Origin: Paenibacillus cymbidii
Lineage (GTDB): Bacteria > Bacillota > Bacilli > Paenibacillales > NBRC-103111
NCBI RefSeq assembly: GCF_004764705.1
Contig: NZ_SHLX01000037.1
Coordinates: 1 to 64,000, forward strand
Length of the DNA stretch: 64,000 nucleotides
Direction of reading: 5' to 3'
Shown: piece by piece, positions 25,880 to 33,629 of the stretch
Position numbering within the stretch: position 1 is the stretch's first letter
How the letters are laid out: each line of letters begins with the position of its first letter
Notes under the pieces: model-generated
Databases searched by the model: none
Seen by the model: only the letters and a program-made list of their open reading frames with translations
What the model was told of the DNA's origin: nothing
Position numbers and translations under genes: made by a program

Positions 25880-25913
25880 ATTATTTAAATACGTAATTAC
25901 GTAATTAAATAAT
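25880..25913. promoter_or_regulatory. 34-bp near-perfect palindrome: probable operator
   Basis: The core TACGTAATTACGTA (25890-25903) is a perfect palindrome. The flanking ten-base arms match in nine of ten pairs, giving 34 bp with one mismatched pair. It lies 16 bp before the ATG of the HTH-ATPase gene, where its own product, an ArsR-like regulator, could bind and repress (inference). Confidence 0.7.
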
Positions 25914-25929
25914 ATATGAGGTGTCGAAA

Positions 25930-27078
25930 ATGGAACGCGATTTGGCGCGGGAAATGGACAGTCTGAATCGGCAGTTTGCGGAAATGAGGCAGCAGCTAGG
26001 CGAAATGGAGCGGCTGTTGCAAGGGAAGGCGGAGGAACGGCAACAAGGAACGGATGCGGGGGGAAAGTCGAACATCGCCGGAACGACGACGGTAACGGCT
26101 TCCGAAGCAAGCGACACAACGGCGCACGCGGGCACGCTCTACTATTCCGGCGCCTATCGCGGCAGCCGGTATGATTTTCGCTGGCAGCCGCAGGAAAGGA
26201 AGGTCGACGGCCTGCTTGCCGTCGACGGGGAGAAGGCGGCGAAAATATTGGCCGCCATCGGCCACAAGCAGCGGCTCGACATTGTAAAGGCCGTGCTGCA
26301 GGAGCCGCTCACCGGACCGGAGCTGGTCGAGAAGCTGGGCATGGGCACGACCGGGCAGCTGTACCACCATATCAAAGCGCTGGCCGGAGCCGATCTGCTC
26401 GTGCAGGAGGAACGCGGCGGCCGCTATTCGGTGAGCGGGAGCCGGGCTTTGCCGCTGCTGCTGTTGCTGGCGGCCGCGGGCGACCTGCTCGATACGAGCG
26501 ACTACATCGACATGACGGCCGTACGCGCCGATCCGGCCGACTTCTTCGGCGGCGGCGCGCCGAATCCGAACCCGCTGCTGCTCGCGCTGGCGGAGAACAG
26601 CGTACTGGAGCATCGCGCCGGTTACTGCAGCGAGCTGCATCTGTTCCTGCACGAGGACGGTTCGGCCACCGTGGCGGACAACGGGCGCGGCATCCCCGTC
26701 CAAGTGCTGGCAGCGCAAGAGAAACCGAACGCGCAGGCGGTGCTGACCGACATGCGCCGCCAGGCGGAGCATGCCGCTTACCGCGCGCCGGGCGCGGAGA
26801 AAGGCATCAGCCCGGTCGTCGTCAACGCGCTGTCGCGGCGGCTGACCGTCGATATTCGCCGCGACGGACACGCATATCGGCAAGAGTACCGCAACGGCAT
26901 CCCGCAAACCGCGCTCGCCGTCGTTGGCGTCACGCAGGAAACCGGCACCGCGGTCACGTTCGAGCCGACCCGCGAGCTGTTCGCCGCCGGTTTCGACCGG
27001 GCCGCGCTGGAGCGGCGCATCGCCGAATGGCATGCGGCCTATCCCGGCTTGCAGGTACGGCTTATCGGCGGCGCATAA
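25930..27078 (+). CDS. ArsR-type HTH protein fused to a gyrase-B-like GHKL domain
   Basis: A 382-residue fusion. Residues 1-35 look like a coiled coil, and 36-75 are a polar linker. Residues ~98-170 are a winged helix of ArsR type (AAIGHKQRLDIVKAVL, GTTGQLYHHIKAL). Residues ~212-380 follow the N-terminal ATPase domain of DNA gyrase B closely: AENSVLEHRAGYC, DNGRGIPV, VVVNALS, DGHAYRQEYRNGIP, TGTAVTFEP. Key changes: the catalytic Glu (GyrB Glu42) is Ala219, and the ATP-lid GGLHGVG motif is degenerate (PGAEKGI). Asn223, Asp250 and Gly252 remain, so it may bind but not hydrolyse ATP (inference). Start ATG 25930 has GAGGTG six bases upstream. It is probably autoregulated through the palindrome just before it. 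Confidence 0.82.
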   Translation: MERDLAREMDSLNRQFAEMRQQLGEMERLLQGKAEERQQGTDAGGKSNIAGTTTVTASEASDTTAHAGTLYYSGAYRGSRYDFRWQPQERKVDGLLAVDGEKAAKILAAIGHKQRLDIVKAVLQEPLTGPELVEKLGMGTTGQLYHHIKALAGADLLVQEERGGRYSVSGSRALPLLLLLAAAGDLLDTSDYIDMTAVRADPADFFGGGAPNPNPLLLALAENSVLEHRAGYCSELHLFLHEDGSATVADNGRGIPVQVLAAQEKPNAQAVLTDMRRQAEHAAYRAPGAEKGISPVVVNALSRRLTVDIRRDGHAYRQEYRNGIPQTALAVVGVTQETGTAVTFEPTRELFAAGFDRAALERRIAEWHAAYPGLQVRLIGGA

Positions 27079-27140
27079 GCGGATTGCCCGCTGGAAACCG
27101 TATGAAGAGCCGGCGAACCGGCAACGAAAGGAGATTCGCC

Positions 27141-27296
27141 ATGAGCAAGGAGCAGCATCACTCCGCGCAGCAGATGGAAGCGGCGGAGGCGCAGTCCGAC
27201 GCCGATATCACGGGGCGCGGCAAGGCGCAAGCAAGCGCCAAGCAGTCCGCGGCGGACCAGGCCGCCGCGAAGAAACACGGCAAAAGCTCGCAGTAG
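27141..27296 (+). CDS. Small hydrophilic protein (51 residues)
   Basis: A 51-residue, very hydrophilic, Ala/Gln/Lys/Ser-rich protein (MSKEQHHSAQQMEAAEAQ ... KKHGKSSQ) with no hydrophobic core, probably disordered. It resembles small spore-type or stress-type proteins in composition only. The start ATG 27141 has AAAGGAG seven bases upstream, which is the main reason to accept it. It is 62 bases downstream of the HTH-ATPase gene and may share its transcript. Confidence 0.6.
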   Translation: MSKEQHHSAQQMEAAEAQSDADITGRGKAQASAKQSAADQAAAKKHGKSSQ

Positions 27297-27315
27297 CGCA
27301 TGCCGCTTCGGCGCG

Positions 27316-28233
27316 TTACGTTTGCGCCGTGAGCGGATACTGGAACGCGCCGTCCGGCAGCGGCCAGTCCCCGCGCACGAACAGCAGCGAATCCGCCGCA
27401 GCGGCCGCGGCATTCGCCAGCGCCGGGCCGGCCAGCAGCCGGTCCGGCGTAAAATGAAACACGACAAGCTCCGCCGCGGCAGGCATCACGGCAGCGACAA
27501 CACGCTCCCAGCCTTCTTCGCGGGCGGAGACGATGTCGTACATGTGCAACTCCGTTCCTTCAAGCTCGCACGCAACGATCGTTTCCGCTTCCTCCGCGTA
27601 CAACAGCCCGCCGGACAACACGTTCAGGAAATACCACATGACAAGGCCCGCACCGCCCGACGCGTCGAACGAACGCGACACCGGCACCCGGCTTTGCGCC
27701 AGGCGGAACGCCAACTCGCGGTCGGCGGCAACGTCCATATCGAGCGACCGCCAGCCCATCGAAGATCGCGGCCCGAAAACGGCCGCAGCGCATGCGTACC
27801 GGCATTCCGCCACCCGGCGAAAGCCGTATTTCGGATAAAAGTCCAGCACCCGTTCATTGGCGAACAGAAAGATCGGGGCATCCTCCGGCGAGTACAACTC
27901 CAGCACCCGTTCCATCAGTTGGCGGGAAAGCCCTCGTCCCCGCCAGTCCGGGTGCGTCATCACCGTGCCGATCTGCAAGGCAGGGACATCCGTTCCCCCG
28001 TTCGGGGTCGACAGCAGCATTCGGCTGACCGACACGTTCGCCACGATGTCGCCGTCCGCCGCAGTCGAGTGGCACCGGTAGTTGTCGCCCCAATACCCGC
28101 CTTGGTACCAGCGCTCGAAATCGATGCCGAATACGCGATGGGCCAGACGATTGAAGCTGAGCCGGTACGCATCGTGATGACGGTAATGATCGATGAAGCG
28201 CAGCCCGTCCGCAGCGCGTGCGAAGTTGTCCAT
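27316..28233 (-). CDS. GNAT-family N-acetyltransferase
   Basis: A 305-residue acetyltransferase. The N-terminal GNAT domain (~1-140) contains the acetyl-CoA motif THPDWRGRGLSRQLMERVL at ~95-113 and the FANERVLDFYPKYGFRRV segment. The remaining ~160 residues form a second, degenerate domain, as in Eis-like two-domain GNATs. The acyl acceptor is unknown. It starts at ATG 28233, 12 bases after the gcvH stop on the same strand. The nearest site (AAGGG) is too close, so translation may be coupled to gcvH. If so, the gene is under the glycine riboswitch together with gcvH (inference). Confidence 0.85.
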   Translation of the reverse strand: MDNFARAADGLRFIDHYRHHDAYRLSFNRLAHRVFGIDFERWYQGGYWGDNYRCHSTAADGDIVANVSVSRMLLSTPNGGTDVPALQIGTVMTHPDWRGRGLSRQLMERVLELYSPEDAPIFLFANERVLDFYPKYGFRRVAECRYACAAAVFGPRSSMGWRSLDMDVAADRELAFRLAQSRVPVSRSFDASGGAGLVMWYFLNVLSGGLLYAEEAETIVACELEGTELHMYDIVSAREEGWERVVAAVMPAAAELVVFHFTPDRLLAGPALANAAAAAADSLLFVRGDWPLPDGAFQYPLTAQT

Positions 28234-28244
28234 CCCTTCCGCCG

Positions 28245-28634
28245 CTACTCCACCAGCTCGCGGTACTTTTCCGCCGTCAGCAGCTGCGCAAGCGCCGCAT
28301 TCGCGTCGCCCGCCACTTCGACCTCGACGATCCAGCCGCCGTCGTACGGAGCCTCGTTGATCAGCTCCGGCCGCCCGACCAAATCTTCGTTGCAGGCAAC
28401 CACTTTGCCCGAAACGGGGCTGTACAGGTCGGACACCGTTTTCACCGATTCGACCGTGCCCATCGCCTGCCCTTCTTCCACTTCGGCCCCGATCTCGGGG
28501 AATTCGACGAATACCACGTCGCCCAACTGGTGCTGGGCATAGTCGGTAATGCCGATGCGCACCCTTGCGCCCTCCACCCGCACCGCCCATTCATGCTCGC
28601 TGCTGTAGGCCAACTGCTCTCTGATTTCGCTCAT
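28245..28634 (-). CDS. gcvH: Glycine cleavage system H protein
   Basis: A 129-residue lipoyl carrier that shuttles the aminomethyl group between P protein, T protein and dihydrolipoamide dehydrogenase. The YSSEHEWAV start, GITDYAQHQLGDVVFVE and the lipoyl-lysine motif ESVKTVSDLYSPVSG are all present. The start is ATG 28634, with AGGAGTGAG eight bases upstream. Unlike many Bacilli, gcvH here is transcribed away from gcvT-gcvPA-gcvPB. It has its own tandem glycine riboswitch upstream, and a 161-bp palindromic element is inserted between the switch and the gene. Confidence 0.95.
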   Translation of the reverse strand: MSEIREQLAYSSEHEWAVRVEGARVRIGITDYAQHQLGDVVFVEFPEIGAEVEEGQAMGTVESVKTVSDLYSPVSGKVVACNEDLVGRPELINEAPYDGGWIVEVEVAGDANAALAQLLTAEKYRELVE

Positions 28635-28671
28635 GCGACTCACTCCTATTTTGCATATACTGGTTATTCTG

Positions 28672-28832
28672 GGGCGTGTCTGAATACTCCGAGGGGAACA
28701 GATTGGGCCGAATTTTCGTTCCATGCAAGGAAGTTTTGCGCAGGCTTACCGGGGGTAAGTCAAGCAAAACTGACGCAGCAGGGGGCGAAAAGGCGGTGCA
28801 AGATGACCTCGAGCGGGTTTTCAGACACGCCC
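28672..28832. repeat. 161-bp MITE-like palindromic element in the gcvH leader
   Basis: Ends are perfect 13-bp inverted repeats, GGGCGTGTCTGAA and TTCAGACACGCCC. The interior is also imperfectly self-complementary: AGTTTTGCGCAGGCTTACC pairs with GGTAAGTCAAGCAAAACT. There is no open frame and no clear target-site duplication. It lies between the terminator of the minus-strand glycine riboswitch (28858-28899) and the gcvH start. Confidence 0.7.
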
Positions 28833-28857
28833 TACCATATCCCGATCCGTCGAAACG

Positions 28858-28899
28858 TCAAAAAAGGACATGACAAGGCTTCATGCCTGATCTCTGTCC
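28858..28899 (-). terminator. Riboswitch-linked terminator of gcvH leader
   Basis: On the minus strand GGACA of the aptamer end pairs with TGTCC, with an inner AGGC/GCCT stem, followed by TTTTTT. This is the standard arrangement in which glycine binding prevents terminator formation. Confidence 0.7.
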
Positions 28900-29100
28900 C
28901 TGATGCCTGAGAGTTTCGGCCGATCCGTCCGTTCGTGCGTACGGCGGCGTTACCCCTTTGGCGGCTTGTATGAACGCTCTCTCCAGAGCCGTGTCGAACG
29001 GAGGTACGTTTACCTGAGAGATTGGCGGCCAGCCGGCAAGCGTGGCGCGTTTGCTCCTTCGGTGCCGAACGGGCCCGCGGGGCCGTTCGGTCTCTCCCTA
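28891..29100 (-). promoter_or_regulatory. Tandem glycine riboswitch for gcvH
   Basis: Read on the minus strand, the first aptamer runs from GGGAGAG through CCGAAGGAGCAA to ATCTCTCAGG. The second runs from CTGGAGAGAGC through a CCAAAGGGGTAAC block to ACTCTCAGGCATCAGGGACA. These are the conserved glycine-aptamer elements, in duplicate. A matching promoter (TTGACA 29172-29167, TAATCT 29148-29143, 18-bp spacer) lies just upstream. Confidence 0.9.
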
Positions 29101-29142
29101 CCGTCGTCATCCACCTATGCGGTTGGTTATGCGAACGTTTCC

Positions 29143-29172
29143 AGATTACGGCACGGGCCGCGGCCGTGTCAA
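29143..29172 (-). promoter_or_regulatory. Promoter of the gcvH riboswitch transcript
   Basis: On the minus strand TTGACA (29172-29167) and TAATCT (29148-29143) have an 18-bp spacer. They stand about 45 bp before the first aptamer. Confidence 0.6.
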
Positions 29173-29209
29173 GACAGCGCCCAAAATTTCCCCTCCGCAC
29201 AAAAAAACA

Positions 29210-29240
29210 TTGACACCCGCCGAAGCCGTACGGTTATAAT
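29210..29240 (+). promoter_or_regulatory. Promoter of the gcvT-gcvPA-gcvPB transcript
   Basis: TTGACA (29210-29215) and TATAAT (29235-29240), both perfect hexamers but with a long 19-bp spacer, about 55 bp before the first plus-strand aptamer. The two divergent promoters are only about 40 bp apart. Confidence 0.65.
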
Positions 29241-29293
29241 TAGCCGACGGATAACGCAACATACATACGGAACTTCATACACGCGGATGAACG

Positions 29294-29495
29294 TCAAGGG
29301 AGAGCTTACCGCACCGCGGTAACGCCGAAGGAGTAAGCCCGCACGGGTGAATCTCTCAGGCAAAAGGACCTTGGCCGGACGCATCTCTGGAGAGCATTCC
29401 GCTCAAGGCGGAGTCACCCACGGGGAAACTTGGCCGCACGCGCGGCGCAAACGCGCGGCTCCCGGCAAGGCAACTCTCAGGTACAAAGGACAGAG
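29294..29495 (+). promoter_or_regulatory. Tandem glycine riboswitch for gcvT-gcvPA-gcvPB
   Basis: The first aptamer has GGGAGAGC, CGCCGAAGGAGTAAGC and ATCTCTCAGGCAAAAGGAC. The second has CTCTGGAGAGC, a GGCGGAGTCACC segment and AACTCTCAGGTACAAAGGAC. These are textbook elements of the cooperative two-aptamer glycine riboswitch found before gcvT in Bacilli. Confidence 0.93.
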
Positions 29496-29553
29496 CGAGA
29501 AACCGGCAAGCCCCGCAAGGGGGCGGATGCCGTTTCTTGGCTGTCCTTTTTTT
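29488..29553 (+). terminator. Riboswitch expression-platform terminator
   Basis: GGACAG at the aptamer end pairs with CTGTCC (29541-29546). An inner AGAAA/TTTCT and GGCA/TGCC stem and TTTTTTT complete it. Glycine binding should hold GGACAG in the aptamer and allow read-through into gcvT. Confidence 0.88.
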
Positions 29554-29593
29554 GGCGTTATCCCAAATGACCGAAGGCGCGAGGTGACCAGAC

Positions 29594-30721
29594 ATGTCGG
29601 AGCCGCTTAAGCGTACGCCGCTGTATCCGTGCTACGCGCGATTCCCCGAAGCAAGATGCATCGATTTTGGCGGCTGGGAGCTGCCTGTCCAGTTTGCCGG
29701 CATCGGCAAGGAACATGAAGCCGTGCGCGAACGCGCCGGCTTGTTCGACGTTTCGCACATGGGCGAGTTTATCGTCGCCGGCAAGGACGCTGAATCGTTC
29801 CTGCAGCGGCTGACCACGAACGACGTCGCCAAACTAGTCGACGGGCAGGCGCAATATACGCTGCTTTGTTATCCGGACGGCGGCACCGTCGACGATTTGC
29901 TCGTGTACCGGCTCGGCGAAGGACGTTACATGCTCGTCGTCAACGCCTCGAACATCGACAAGGATTTCGACTGGCTGCGGCAGCATCTCGGCAGCGACGA
30001 CGTGACGCTGGAGAATCGCTCGGCCGCCACGGCGCTGCTGGCGCTGCAAGGACCCGCGGCGGCGGCGATCATGGCCGGGCTGACTGCCGATTCGGCGGTT
30101 GGCGCCCTGGCGCCGTTCCGCTTCGCGGACGGCGTCGCCGTCGCCGGCGTACGCGCGCTGGTGTCGCGCACCGGCTACACCGGCGAAGACGGCTTCGAGC
30201 TGTACGCCGCGGCCGAAGACGCCCCGGCGCTGTGGGACGCGCTGCTTGCCGCAGGCGCGCCGCACGGCCTGGCGCCGGTCGGGCTCGGCGCCCGCGACAC
30301 GCTTCGCTTCGAAGCGAAGCTGCCGCTGTACGGGCAGGAGCTGTCGCCCGCTATTTCGCCGCTGGAGGCCGGGCTCGGCCCGTTCGTCAAGCTGGACAAA
30401 GGCTCGTTCATCGGCCGCGAGGCGCTGACCGCGCAGAAACGGGACGGCCTCGCGCGCAAGCTCGTCGGCGTCGAGCTGCTGGAGCGCGGCATCCCGCGCG
30501 CGCACTATCCGGTCTACGCCGACGGGCGCCAAATCGGCGAAATCACGACCGGCACCCAATCGCCGACGCTGAAGCGCAACCTCGGGCTGGCGCTGCTGGA
30601 GACTGCTTATGCGGCGCCCGGCACCCCCGTCGAAGTCGACATTCGCGGCAAACGGCTGCAAGCGCAAGTCGTGCCCGCCCCATTCTACAAACGAACTGCG
30701 CAAGGAGGCGCCGCCCAATGA
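29594..30721 (+). CDS. gcvT: Glycine cleavage system T protein (aminomethyltransferase)
   Basis: A 375-residue tetrahydrofolate-dependent aminomethyltransferase that releases ammonia and forms methylene-THF from the H-protein-bound intermediate. Family blocks are clear: FGGWELPVQFAGIGKEHEAVR, the FDVSHMGEF motif, SRTGYTGEDGFELY, GLGARDTLRFEAKLPLYG, and the C-terminal barrel with the GTQSPTL segment. The length is normal (~365-375). The start is ATG 29594, with GAGGTGA seven to eight bases upstream. It is the first gene of an operon behind the tandem glycine riboswitch. Its stop overlaps the gcvPA start (ATGA). Confidence 0.95.
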   Translation: MSEPLKRTPLYPCYARFPEARCIDFGGWELPVQFAGIGKEHEAVRERAGLFDVSHMGEFIVAGKDAESFLQRLTTNDVAKLVDGQAQYTLLCYPDGGTVDDLLVYRLGEGRYMLVVNASNIDKDFDWLRQHLGSDDVTLENRSAATALLALQGPAAAAIMAGLTADSAVGALAPFRFADGVAVAGVRALVSRTGYTGEDGFELYAAAEDAPALWDALLAAGAPHGLAPVGLGARDTLRFEAKLPLYGQELSPAISPLEAGLGPFVKLDKGSFIGREALTAQKRDGLARKLVGVELLERGIPRAHYPVYADGRQIGEITTGTQSPTLKRNLGLALLETAYAAPGTPVEVDIRGKRLQAQVVPAPFYKRTAQGGAAQ

Positions 30722-32073
30722 CACCGCATCGCTATTTGCCGGTCACGGAAGCCGACCGGGCCGACATGCTGCGCACGATCGGCGTGGCCGATATCGGCGA
30801 CCTGTTCGCCGACATTCCCGCCGAAGTCCGCTACAAGGGGGCGCTGCCCGTTTCGCCGGCGCTCGACGAGCCGGCCCTGCTGCGCCACATGAACGCGCTC
30901 GCCGGCCGCAACGCCGACAGCGAACGTTATGTCAGCTTTCTCGGCGCGGGCATTTACGATCACCATATTCCCGTCGTGATCCAGCATCTCGTTTCCCGCT
31001 CCGAGTTTTATACCGCCTACACCCCTTACCAGCCGGAAATCAGCCAGGGCGAGCTGCAGGCGATGTTCGAGTTCCAGTCGTACATCTGCGAGCTGACCGG
31101 CATGGCGGTCGCCAACGCCAGCATGTACGACGGCGCTACCGCGCTTGCCGAAGCCGCCGCGCTGGCGGCGGGCGCCACGAAGCGCAGGAAGATCGTGCTG
31201 TCGCGCGCGGTGCATCCGGAAGCGCGGGCGATTGTAGCCACGTCGGCCCGGGGACTCGGGCTTGACGTTGTCACTGTCGGCAGCGCGGACGGCCTGACCG
31301 ATCTGGCGGAGCTTGAAGCCGCGGTCGACGCGGACACGGCGGCGGTTGTCATGCAGTCGCCGAACTTCTTCGGCGGCATCGAACCGCTGCGCGACATCGC
31401 GAATGTTGCCCACCGCAGCAAAGCGCTGCTGGCGGTAAGCGCCAATCCGCTGTCGCTCGGCTTGCTGGAGCCGCCGGGCAAGCTCGGCGCCGATATCGTC
31501 GTCGGCGACGCGCAGCCGCTTGGCATCCCCGCGCAGCTCGGCGGGCCGACGTGCGGCTTCTTCGCCGTCAGCGAGCCGCTGATGCGGCGCATGCCGGGCC
31601 GCATCGTCGGCCAGACGACGGACAAAGGCGGCAAACGCGGCTTCGTGCTGACGCTGCAGACGCGCGAGCAGCATATTCGCCGCGAGCGGGCGACGTCCAA
31701 CATTTGCTCCAACCAGGCGCTGCTTGCCTTGTGCGCTTCCGTGTATTTGTCGGTGATGGGCAAAGCCGGCATCCGCGAGGCGGCCGAGCTGAACGTGCGC
31801 AAGGCGCATTACGCGGCCGGCCGGCTCGGCGCCATTCCCGGCGTCAAGCTTGCTTTCGCTGCGCCGTTCTTCAACGAGTTCGCGCTGAAGCTGCCGGAAG
31901 GCGCCGACATCGGCGCCTTGTCCGCCCGGCTGCTGGAAGCCGGTTACCTCGGCGGCTACGAGCTCGGCCGCGACTACAGCGAGCTGCAGGGGCATCTGCT
32001 AGTCGCGATAACCGAACGAAGGACGAAAGCCGAAATCGACGCTTTCGCGGAACGACTGGAGGCGATTTTGTGA
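30718..32073 (+). CDS. gcvPA: Glycine dehydrogenase (decarboxylating) subunit 1
   Basis: A 451-residue N-terminal-half subunit of the split P protein, which with gcvPB decarboxylates glycine on pyridoxal phosphate and passes the aminomethyl group to lipoyl-GcvH. Family blocks are FLGAGIYDHHIP, YTPYQPEISQG, ANASMYDGATA, QSPNFFGGIE and TREQHIRRERATSNICSNQ. The length is normal (~448). It starts with ATG overlapping the gcvT stop by four bases and ends overlapping the gcvPB GTG start, so the three genes are tightly coupled. This subunit has the aminotransferase-like fold but not the PLP lysine. Confidence 0.95.
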   Translation: MTPHRYLPVTEADRADMLRTIGVADIGDLFADIPAEVRYKGALPVSPALDEPALLRHMNALAGRNADSERYVSFLGAGIYDHHIPVVIQHLVSRSEFYTAYTPYQPEISQGELQAMFEFQSYICELTGMAVANASMYDGATALAEAAALAAGATKRRKIVLSRAVHPEARAIVATSARGLGLDVVTVGSADGLTDLAELEAAVDADTAAVVMQSPNFFGGIEPLRDIANVAHRSKALLAVSANPLSLGLLEPPGKLGADIVVGDAQPLGIPAQLGGPTCGFFAVSEPLMRRMPGRIVGQTTDKGGKRGFVLTLQTREQHIRRERATSNICSNQALLALCASVYLSVMGKAGIREAAELNVRKAHYAAGRLGAIPGVKLAFAAPFFNEFALKLPEGADIGALSARLLEAGYLGGYELGRDYSELQGHLLVAITERRTKAEIDAFAERLEAIL

Positions 32074-33533
32074 AACCCGAACAATCGCTCATTTTCGAGC
32101 TGAGCAAGCCGGGCCGCGTCGCTTATTCGCTGCCCGCATGCGACGTGCCGGATGACGCGCCGCTATCCGAGCTGGTGCCGCAAGAGCTGCTGCGCAGCGA
32201 ACCGGCGGCGCTGCCGGAGGTGTACGAAGTCGACGTCATCCGCCACTATACCGCGCTGTCGCGGCGCAACTTCGGCGTCGACAACGGCTTTTACCCGCTC
32301 GGCTCGTGCACGATGAAATACAACCCGAAAATCAACGAAGACGTCGCCCGCCTGCCCGGCTTCGCGCGCATCCATCCGTATCAGCCGGAAGCGAGCATTC
32401 AGGGCGCGCTGGAGCTGCTGTACACGCTGCAGCAGGACCTCGCCGCGATTACCGGCATGGACGAGGTGACGCTGCAGCCCGCCGCCGGCGCGCACGGCGA
32501 ATGGACCGGGCTGATGATGATCCGCGCCTACCACGAAAGCCGCGACGAACGGCGGACCAAAGTGATCGTGCCCGATTCGTCGCACGGCACGAATCCGGCC
32601 AGCGCTACGGTCGCCGGCTTCGAAACGGTCACGATCCGCTCCGACGAGCGCGGCATGGTCGACCTTGACGCGCTTCGCGACGCCGTCGGGCACGACACCG
32701 CCGCGCTCATGCTGACGAACCCGAGCACGCTCGGCCTGTTCGAGCGCGACATCGTCGCCATCGCCCGGATCGTGCACGAAGCGGGCGGATTGCTCTATTA
32801 CGACGGCGCCAATTCGAACGCCATCATGGGCATCACGCGCCCCGGCGACATGGGCTTCGACGTCGTGCATCTCAACCTGCACAAAACGATGAGCACGCCG
32901 CACGGCGGCGGCGGCCCCGGCGCCGGCCCGGTAGGGGTGCGCAGCCGGCTCGCGCCGTTCCTGCCGAAACCGCTTGTGGCTAGGCGCGAGGATGGCTCGT
33001 ATTATTTGGACGGCGACCGGCCGCAGTCGATCGGGCGGGTCAAGGCGTATTACGGCAACTTCGGCATCCTCGTGCGCGCCTATGCCTACATCCGCACGTA
33101 CGGGCCGGAAGGGCTGCGCCGCGTATCCGAAACGGCCGTGCTGAACGCCAACTATATGCGGGTGCGGCTGGAACCGTACTACGAAGCGCCGTATCCCGGC
33201 ATCTGCAAGCACGAATTCGTGCTGTCCGGCCGCAAGCTGGCGGCGGAGCACGGCGTGCGCACGCTCGACGTCGCCAAGCGGCTGCTCGACTTCGGCTACC
33301 ACCCGCCGACGATTTATTTTCCGCTCAACGTCGAGGAGTGCCTGATGATCGAACCGACGGAAACGGAAAGCAAAGAAACGATGGACGCGTTCGTCGACAC
33401 AATGATCCGCATCGCCGAAGAAGCGGCGCGCGAACCCGAGCTGCTGCTGAACGCGCCGTACGATACGGCGGTTCGCCGCCTCGACGAAGCGACGGCGGCG
33501 CGCAAGCCGGTGCTGAACTGCTCGTGCGGGTAG
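32070..33533 (+). CDS. gcvPB: Glycine dehydrogenase (decarboxylating) subunit 2
   Basis: A 487-residue PLP-binding subunit of the split P protein. The PLP lysine is in HLNLHKTMSTPHGGGGPG. Upstream blocks include FGVDNGFYPLGSCTMKYNP, LQPAAGAHGEWTGL and PDSSHGTNPASA. The C-terminus has NVEECLMIEPTETESKETMD. The length is normal (~485-490). The start is GTG 32070 with GGAGG seven bases upstream, overlapping the gcvPA stop. An in-frame extension far upstream is only the antiparallel reading of gcvPA. It is the last gene of the operon, with a terminator hairpin about 60 bases after. Confidence 0.95.
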   Translation: MKPEQSLIFELSKPGRVAYSLPACDVPDDAPLSELVPQELLRSEPAALPEVYEVDVIRHYTALSRRNFGVDNGFYPLGSCTMKYNPKINEDVARLPGFARIHPYQPEASIQGALELLYTLQQDLAAITGMDEVTLQPAAGAHGEWTGLMMIRAYHESRDERRTKVIVPDSSHGTNPASATVAGFETVTIRSDERGMVDLDALRDAVGHDTAALMLTNPSTLGLFERDIVAIARIVHEAGGLLYYDGANSNAIMGITRPGDMGFDVVHLNLHKTMSTPHGGGGPGAGPVGVRSRLAPFLPKPLVARREDGSYYLDGDRPQSIGRVKAYYGNFGILVRAYAYIRTYGPEGLRRVSETAVLNANYMRVRLEPYYEAPYPGICKHEFVLSGRKLAAEHGVRTLDVAKRLLDFGYHPPTIYFPLNVEECLMIEPTETESKETMDAFVDTMIRIAEEAAREPELLLNAPYDTAVRRLDEATAARKPVLNCSCG

Positions 33534-33591
33534 CGCGTTCCAGCCGCTGACGACTGTACCGGGCTTATGCCCCTCATATGCCGCAACAAAC

Positions 33592-33616
33592 AACCCGCAG
33601 CGATCTCCTGCGGGTT
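33592..33616. terminator. Terminator between gcvPB and the CotS-like gene
   Basis: An AACCCGCAG / CTGCGGGTT stem with a seven-base loop, between convergent stops at 33533 and 33630. Confidence 0.75.
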
Positions 33617-33629
33617 ATTAATCGTTTTA

